Of a stretch of 47,400 nucleotides of DNA, positions 42,580-47,400 are shown piece after piece. Both the position numbers and the translations under genes were made by a program. Where the stretch lies: assembly GCF_000817785.2 (NCBI RefSeq), contig NZ_JTCM02000050.1, positions 1-47,400 on the forward strand, written 5' to 3'. This stretch comes from Hassallia byssoidea VB512170. Its GTDB lineage: Bacteria > Cyanobacteriota > Cyanobacteriia > Cyanobacteriales > Nostocaceae. Positions within the stretch are counted from its first letter, which is position 1; the number at the start of each line of letters is the position of its first letter. The notes under the pieces are model-generated. The model did no database searches, had not been told where the DNA came from, and saw only the letters and a program-made list of their open reading frames with translations.

Positions 42580-43162
42580 AGATCCTGGTTCTCCTAGTGT
42601 ACGATGACTTTTATGTATCTTTCTATGCTATAAATAGATGCCTGCATATTCAGCTTATGCAGCACCTATTATTTAGGTTGTCATTAACAACTACCATTAG
42701 TCAATTCCACTCCAGAGCAAAACCCAACAAAATTAAATTACATCTGCCTGGAGAGAGGTTTGCTTGTGCGATCGCAAAGCCACTCCTTTGCTGCGGAACG
42801 CACATGCGTTCGGAATATCGCCAAAATCTCTGATTTGGTGGTCTATATTAGACTGAAAGACTCATTCTTTATTTTCGCGCTGTTGTCAAGCGGCGAAAAC
42901 AACTTGCCTTAAGGCATTTACCTGCGAATATAGCATAAAACATTACCAATAAATTCTGACTGATGAATTCTCTTTCATCCCAAAAGTGCATAAATTGATT
43001 GACTGACAGCCATTAGTAATTAACCTGAGTTCGGGTTAAAGATAAGGAGGTAAAAGCCAGTCAAGTTGAAGGCTAGGTTTCTTAGGTTGATGACAATAAG
43101 CGATTAATCCGCAAAGAACGTTAACACAAAAATTAACGGGGCTTAGGAAGTCTTGCTAAAAA
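42580..43162. other. Intergenic region upstream of the HTH/DUF1822 operon
   Basis: About 580 bp. It should contain the operon promoter on the minus strand. GGAATATCGCC, a GGCGAAAACAACTTGCC stretch and AT-rich DNA were seen, with no convincing gene or RNA. The IS-like element begins at its right side. Confidence 0.35.
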
Positions 43163-43972
43163 CCCCCATTCCGTACCCCAACTGTCACAAACGGGAATTA
43201 CTGAATGAAATCTCTAAAAAAAGAATAAAATTATACTGTTTTTCTCAGAAAAACGGATGAGAAAGCGTCAAAACTCGGATCTAAGACATACTCGCTATTC
43301 TCAATTATTAGCAATAAGATGAGAACAGATTTTCTGTCGTAATTGATAGATAAAATCCTATAGTTACTTGAATGAAGTTATTATTTTACTGATGGAGCGG
43401 TTTCACAAAAAAAATATTAGACATAATGATTTAAAGCTATTTTCTAAAAAAAATAGCTCGTTGGTGAAGAAAATATACATTTTCAAAATATAATTAATTA
43501 TGTGACCGCTCGATAATAACGCTGGCATTCTTCAGGCAATAGATTTAGAATAAAATTTCTCTCTTGATTCCAATTAAAAATTTATTTTTCTTCATGAAAA
43601 GTGACAAGATGAATTGATTGAAAACATTGAAATATCCACTTCAAGGTAGGATTATCTATGGATTTACCTAACTGATTTTTAACAGTTAATCGTGACTCAT
43701 ATAAAGCCAGACGTATTTGTCGCTGCGCTAATTTATAGACTAACAAACATAAACCCATTATCATTGCCAATGCTTCGATTCTTTCCGGTCTTTTAAGATA
43801 AACGCTATTTGCAAAAAATGATGGGTCTTTGAGAAAAGCAAATCCTCTTTCGCATGACTGCCGCGCTTTATAATTCTCAATTGGGTGATTGTTTTCTACT
43901 CTTTTTTTAGTTTTTCTGTACTACTTTTCCTTCATCTTATTCATGTGCGACACTTAGGGTGCGGAATGGGGG
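43163..43972. mobile_element. Internally deleted IS1634-like element with both ends
   Basis: Terminal inverted repeats: CCCCCATTCCGTACCCCAAC.. at 43163-43189 and its complement at 43946-43972 match at 23 of 27 positions. Inside lies only the 3' part of a transposase on the minus strand (43582-43920). A full IS of this family is about 1.5-2 kb, so about half is missing. No clear target duplication was found at the flanks. It could still be moved by an intact copy elsewhere. Confidence 0.65.
43582..43920 (-). pseudogene. IS1634-type transposase, C-terminal fragment
   Basis: The minus-strand frame reads NHPIENYKARQSCERGFAFL, KDPSFFANSVYLKRPERIEA, LAMIMGLCLLVYKLAQRQIR and NPTLKWIFQCFQSIHLV, matching the C-terminal end of IS1634-type (DDE) transposases, including the YK...CERGF...LKDP region near the catalytic Glu. 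A stop at about 43921 marks the 5' truncation; all earlier catalytic residues are gone. Confidence 0.75.
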
Positions 43973-44017
43973 ATACTATTACTCTCAGCCGTCTCAACAA
44001 TATTAGAGGAAACTAGC

Positions 44018-44521
44018 GTGAATATTGAAATCATTGAAGCCCGTCCGCAAGATAAGTCGATTTTGAGTCATTTGATAGAACTTTATTTCTATGATTTTAG
44101 TGAGTTCATGGGCTGGGATGTCGGGAATGATGGTCGATTCGGGGACGACGCTCTTAAAGGTTGTTGGACTGAGCCTTGGCGACATCCGTTTCTTGTCAAG
44201 GTGGATGGCTCGCTCGCAGGATTTGTCATTGCCGACGGGCGCAGCCATCTTTCAGGAGACGAACACACTATGGATATGGGTGAATTCTTTATTCTACGCA
44301 AATACCGAAGACAAGGTATTGGCTATCGGGTAGCGACCGACATTTTCGATTTCTTTCCCAGTCAGTGGGAGGTACGACAGCTAGACTTGAATGTAGATGC
44401 ACAAACATTTTGGCGCAAGGTTATCAACCGATACACCAATAGCCAATTCTCTGAAATTTCTTGGAATGATGAGCGTTCTTGTGGTGTGGCTCAATTATTT
44501 AACAATACTGACCGCACTTGA
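44018..44521 (+). CDS. GNAT-family N-acetyltransferase
   Basis: 167 aa. GTG start after AGAGGA at about 9 bases. GNAT fold: N-terminal IEIIEARPQDKSILSHLIEL, HPFLVKVDGSLAGFVIAD and the acetyl-CoA loop FFILRKYRRQGIGYRVATDI (R-x-x-G-x-G form at about 94-113), then VNVDAQTFWRKV. The acceptor is unknown. It lies right after the IS-like element and its stop overlaps a possible TTG start of the next gene. Confidence 0.85.
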   Translation: MNIEIIEARPQDKSILSHLIELYFYDFSEFMGWDVGNDGRFGDDALKGCWTEPWRHPFLVKVDGSLAGFVIADGRSHLSGDEHTMDMGEFFILRKYRRQGIGYRVATDIFDFFPSQWEVRQLDLNVDAQTFWRKVINRYTNSQFSEISWNDERSCGVAQLFNNTDRT

Positions 44522-44658
44522 ACAAGTTGAGCGTTTGCACTATCAACTCCCCTCTCAATCCACGAATGTCCCGCTTTTTGGGCAGCAAGAGCCGTGTAAT
44601 ATATCCGACGCTCTCCATACACCACTCCACCAAAACCTACAACTCGAAACTGCCAACA

Positions 44659-45348
44659 ATGTGCTTCTGTGTAAAAAATAAAGAGATAAAAAAAGAAAAA
44701 TTTTTAGAATTATTTTTTGCTGCTAATTCGCCTGAGAAAATAGCAGGTGATATTGACATTCCAAATCACCCCAACACACACGGAATCATATATAGTTTAT
44801 TTGAAAACACAGACGACCCCACAACAATCATAACAATAAAAAATATTGCTGAATGGAGAAGAATTTACGAAGCGAATAAAGCCTTAATTGGATCTGACCC
44901 AACCCAGCTCAAACCAAGGATGGTACTTACCATTCCTGGGGTATCTGCCCCTCAGCCATCGAATAATATCGTCAAAAGAGTTTTAGAACTCACCAATATA
45001 GAGCGCAGTAAAGCTGGTTTGCCACCACTAAGATTAAATCCGCAATTGACTGCCGCTGCACAAGCTCATAGCGAGAACATGGCACGGAGCAGGTCTATAA
45101 GTCACCAACTCCCAGGCGAGTTATCATTAAGCGATCGCATCTCACATGCAGGCTATAAATGGTCAGAAATTGCCGAGAACGTTGCAGCAGGACAGAAGAC
45201 ACCAGAACAAGCAGTCTCCGTTTGGATCAACGAGGTTCCTCCCAATGATGCACATCGCAGAAACATTCTTAATCCCAATTATCGGGAGCTTGGTGTTGGT
45301 TACTCCAACAACTATTGGACACAAGATTTCGGCTCCCCCGCATACTGA
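44659..45348 (+). CDS. LysM-like and CAP (SCP/PR-1) domain protein
   Basis: 229 aa from ATG 44659 (MCFCVKNKEIKKEK); starts at TTG 44518 or ATG 44566 would add residues but the region before 44659 is unusual in composition. No signal peptide or ribosome binding site is clear. A LysM-like segment (about 45-95: RRIYEANKALIGSDPTQLKP, RMVLTIPG) precedes a CAP domain (about 105-229): VLELTNIERSKAGLPPLRLN, AHSENMARSRSISHQLPG, AENVAAGQK, DAHRRNILNPNYRELGVGYS, TQDFGSP. The conserved His and Glu of the CAP pocket are present. A cell-wall-bound secreted-type protein without a standard leader. Confidence 0.75.
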   Translation: MCFCVKNKEIKKEKFLELFFAANSPEKIAGDIDIPNHPNTHGIIYSLFENTDDPTTIITIKNIAEWRRIYEANKALIGSDPTQLKPRMVLTIPGVSAPQPSNNIVKRVLELTNIERSKAGLPPLRLNPQLTAAAQAHSENMARSRSISHQLPGELSLSDRISHAGYKWSEIAENVAAGQKTPEQAVSVWINEVPPNDAHRRNILNPNYRELGVGYSNNYWTQDFGSPAY

Positions 45349-45385
45349 ACTTGATGTAAAAGTCAATTTCTCAAAGGAAAAAATC

Positions 45386-46183
45386 ATGTATACCACGCAA
45401 AATGCAAGTCAAACATATACCGTACAATCTGGTGACACCCTATTTATAATTGCCGAAAAAGTTTACCAAGATGGTAATTTATGGTCTCTAATTTACGAAG
45501 CTAATCGCGGGATAATTGGAAATGATCCCAGTCAAATTCAACTTGGAATGGTACTTGTTATTCCCGAACCAAATCAGTCTGGTAATCCTGGTACAAGCAA
45601 GGGAAATTTTCAAGATATGCTCGAAGCACTAGGAGCATTTGAATCAGGATTACCATCAGGAAATCCAAATCAATACACCGTTGAAAATTCACTCGGTTTT
45701 ATCGGCAAATACCAATTTGGAGAAGCCCTGCTGATTGACCTTGGCTACTACAAAGCCGATGTTTTCTATGGACAACCTGGTGTTGACAAAAATTACTGGC
45801 GGGGTACATGGACAGGAAAGAAAGGTATTGATAGCAAAGCCAAATTCCAAAATTCTCCTGATGTCCAAGAATTTGCAATTCGTGAAGCTTTTGCCCTGAA
45901 CTGGAACCGTATCAACGATACGCTAAAAGGTCAAGGAAAGTCCATAAACGAATACCTCGGTCAGCAAAAGACATTTGATGATAATGGAGTGTCAAAAACA
46001 ATAACAATCACCCTTTCTGGCATTCTCGCTGGGGCACACCTGCGCGGTCCTTATGGGTTAGCAGACCTTCTGCTCAAAAACGAAGTGTCTCACGATGAAT
46101 TTGGCACTTCTATTCTGCGATACATAAATGAATATGGCGGTTATCAAGTTACGCCAGAAGATTTTCTAAATCCCGGTTCATAA
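45386..46183 (+). CDS. LysM and lysozyme-like (transglycosylase) protein
   Basis: 265 aa from ATG 45386 with AAAGGA 8 bases before it; the longer upstream frame overlaps the CAP gene and is rejected. LysM at about residues 9-58: TYTVQSGDTLFIIAEKVYQD, LWSLIYEANRGIIGNDPSQI, GMVLVIPE. A lysozyme/transglycosylase-like domain follows: LEALGAFESGLPSG (a Glu that could be catalytic at about residue 87), then NSLGFIGKYQFGEALLID, resembling the SxGxxGxYQF signature. No signal peptide. It would cut or bind peptidoglycan if exported. The LysM part is similar to that of the preceding gene, so the two may share ancestry. Confidence 0.75.
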   Translation: MYTTQNASQTYTVQSGDTLFIIAEKVYQDGNLWSLIYEANRGIIGNDPSQIQLGMVLVIPEPNQSGNPGTSKGNFQDMLEALGAFESGLPSGNPNQYTVENSLGFIGKYQFGEALLIDLGYYKADVFYGQPGVDKNYWRGTWTGKKGIDSKAKFQNSPDVQEFAIREAFALNWNRINDTLKGQGKSINEYLGQQKTFDDNGVSKTITITLSGILAGAHLRGPYGLADLLLKNEVSHDEFGTSILRYINEYGGYQVTPEDFLNPGS

Positions 46184-46457
46184 CGAATTTTATTTGCACT
46201 CTCTGCGCCAAAACTCAAGCAGTTGGTCTGGGTTAGGAAAATCTAATTCAACGCTTAGAAGGCTTGGCGCTGCCTTCGATTAAACTACTACCTTTGGTTT
46301 GGGATAGTCGATATTTTTCAAAGATAGTGCATAAATTGGTTTCACTTTGCCTATTAACGATGTAGATGAAGAATTTATGTAGTAGCCGTTGCTTGCACTC
46401 ATATCTGCTGCGGTCTTATAACTTCATCCAACTCACATTAATAAAAAGAGAGCTTTC

Positions 46458-47246
46458 ATGGCTGAAAACAACCTAGAAGAAATCAAAATTTGTATTCAGA
46501 TATTACCAGACATGTCTGAAGAAGCGCAAAGAAAAGCGATTGAAGAAAATCCACAGAATGCAAAAAGCGGCTTGAATTTTATCGAAAAATTTGGCGACAC
46601 CGTTGAGTCGTCGCGAATGGCACTTATCGCCGATAAAAAGTGGAAACCAGGTCGGACATTGCGCGTGCGCTTTTTGGACGGCGACCCCGTAGTTCACCAG
46701 AAAATTGCTCAGGTAGCACAGCAATGGAGTCAATTTGGTAACATCAAGTTTCAGTTTGGCAACGATCCTGATGCAGAGATTCGCATCTCCTGTAAACTCG
46801 GTGCCGGTTCTTGGTCTTATATTGGTACTGATGCCTTAAACATTCCGAAGAATCAGCCCACAATGAACTATGGATGGCTCAAACCCGATAGCGACAATAA
46901 AGAGTATTTAAGAGTTGTAATGCATGAGTTTGGTCATGCTCTTGGTTGCATCCACGAACATCAACATCCACAAGCCGGAATTCCTTGGAATCGAGATGCT
47001 GTTTACCGCTACTATATGGGTGCGCCCAACAATTGGAATAAACAGGACGTAGATAACAATATATTCCAACTGTATAGTAAGAACATCACTCAATTCTCCC
47101 ACTACGACCCACAGTCAATCATGCACTATGCGGTTCCCAAGCAGTTAACGACCGGCGGCTTTGAGATTGGCTGGAATAACTATCCGTCAGCAACGGACAA
47201 ACAGTTCATCGCTCAGATGTATCCTCTGCCCAAGACTGGTGGATAA
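46458..47246 (+). CDS. Astacin-like zinc metalloprotease (M12A)
   Basis: 262 aa. Zinc motif HEFGHALGCIHEH (HExxHxxGxxHE) at about residues 157-169 and a Met-turn SIMHYAVP at about 223-230, both as in astacins. The N-terminal half holds MALIADKKWKPGRTLRVRFL and WSQFGNIKFQFG, typical of the first sheet of the M12A domain. No signal peptide or pro-region is evident; the N-terminus MAENNLEEIKICIQILPDM is polar. Probably an effector or a protein exported by another route; the 274-bp gap before it suggests its own promoter. Confidence 0.88.
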   Translation: MAENNLEEIKICIQILPDMSEEAQRKAIEENPQNAKSGLNFIEKFGDTVESSRMALIADKKWKPGRTLRVRFLDGDPVVHQKIAQVAQQWSQFGNIKFQFGNDPDAEIRISCKLGAGSWSYIGTDALNIPKNQPTMNYGWLKPDSDNKEYLRVVMHEFGHALGCIHEHQHPQAGIPWNRDAVYRYYMGAPNNWNKQDVDNNIFQLYSKNITQFSHYDPQSIMHYAVPKQLTTGGFEIGWNNYPSATDKQFIAQMYPLPKTGG

Positions 47247-47321
47247 ACCGCAAAAGTGTCAATTAACCGACTAATGGCAATTTAGAGGGGGAAGTACCGA
47301 GAGGGGGTTTCACAAACAATA

Positions 47322-47398
47322 GACAAAAATGGACAGCCTTCATCCGAAAATGTCGTGGGGTGTTGAGGATCTAGTAAACAAGGCTGTCCATTTTTGTC
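47322..47398. repeat. Palindrome-ended element related to 1581-1679
   Basis: 19-bp perfect inverted repeat, GACAAAAATGGACAGCCTT at 47322-47340 and its complement at 47380-47398. The reverse complement of the interior (TGTTTACTAGATCCTCAACA then CCCCACGACA) aligns with the element at 1581-1679. It may continue beyond the window end. Confidence 0.7.
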
Positions 47399-47400
47399 CA

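Noticed and set aside
45146-45385. Upstream extension of the LysM-lysozyme gene
   Set aside because: It overlaps the CAP domain of the previous gene in another frame; the ATG at 45386 has a ribosome binding site and begins just before the LysM.

Overview
The window looks like chromosomal DNA of a filamentous, probably heterocyst-forming cyanobacterium. Evidence: phycobilisome core gene apcF, a CP12 gene, a candidate carboxysome chaperone (CcmS-like), a DUF1824 gene, many GCGATCGC (HIP1) octamers, heptameric short tandem repeats (CCCCATT type), and a PatX-type gene whose product carries the HetR-binding pentapeptide RGSGR. I did not recognise any tRNA, rRNA or CRISPR array.

Layout. 1-4230 is a graveyard: a fragment resembling the C-terminal part of DnaX, a frame-broken DEAD/DEAH helicase interrupted by small palindromic elements, a three-copy tandem array that looks like small RNA genes (each with its own promoter and terminator-like hairpin), a piece of group II intron reverse transcriptase and a decayed IS110-type transposase. 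4236-9781 holds an FAD oxidoreductase, patX, a ferritin-like protein, a SAM methyltransferase and a small conserved protein. 10025-13587 is core metabolism: glnA (with an NtcA-like promoter), apcF, tlyA and cp12. 14031-19865 has an Era-like/DUF697 GTPase, a small acidic protein, a divergent Mn/Zn-type ABC uptake system (binding lipoprotein on one strand, ATPase and permease on the other) and a PD-(D/E)XK-like protein. 20285-26797 has a P-loop kinase-like protein, the CcmS candidate, an ABC exporter, a prohibitin-family protein, a DUF1824 protein and an ABC-F ATPase. 27587-32494 has a CHAT protein, a membrane protein, a pentapeptide-repeat protein, purT and a Uma2-family protein.

32671-42579 is the most system-like accessory region. 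A membrane CHAT-CHASE2 protein overlaps a secreted DUF928 protein by 4 bp. Downstream lie a predicted outer-membrane beta-barrel with a tandem-repeat linker and a secreted protein with a fibronectin-III-like end. Converging on these is a two-gene operon, also with a 4-bp overlap, encoding a protein with a possible helix-turn-helix and a DUF1822 protein. I infer an envelope-sensing or surface-assembly module.

43163-47400 begins with an internally deleted IS1634-like element with both inverted ends, then a GNAT acetyltransferase, a LysM-CAP protein, a LysM-lysozyme-like protein and an astacin-like metalloprotease. The last three have no obvious Sec signal and could be a small set of lytic or effector proteins. 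The window ends in a palindromic element related to the one at 1581-1679.

All functional calls come from reading the sequence and recalling family features; no database search was run.
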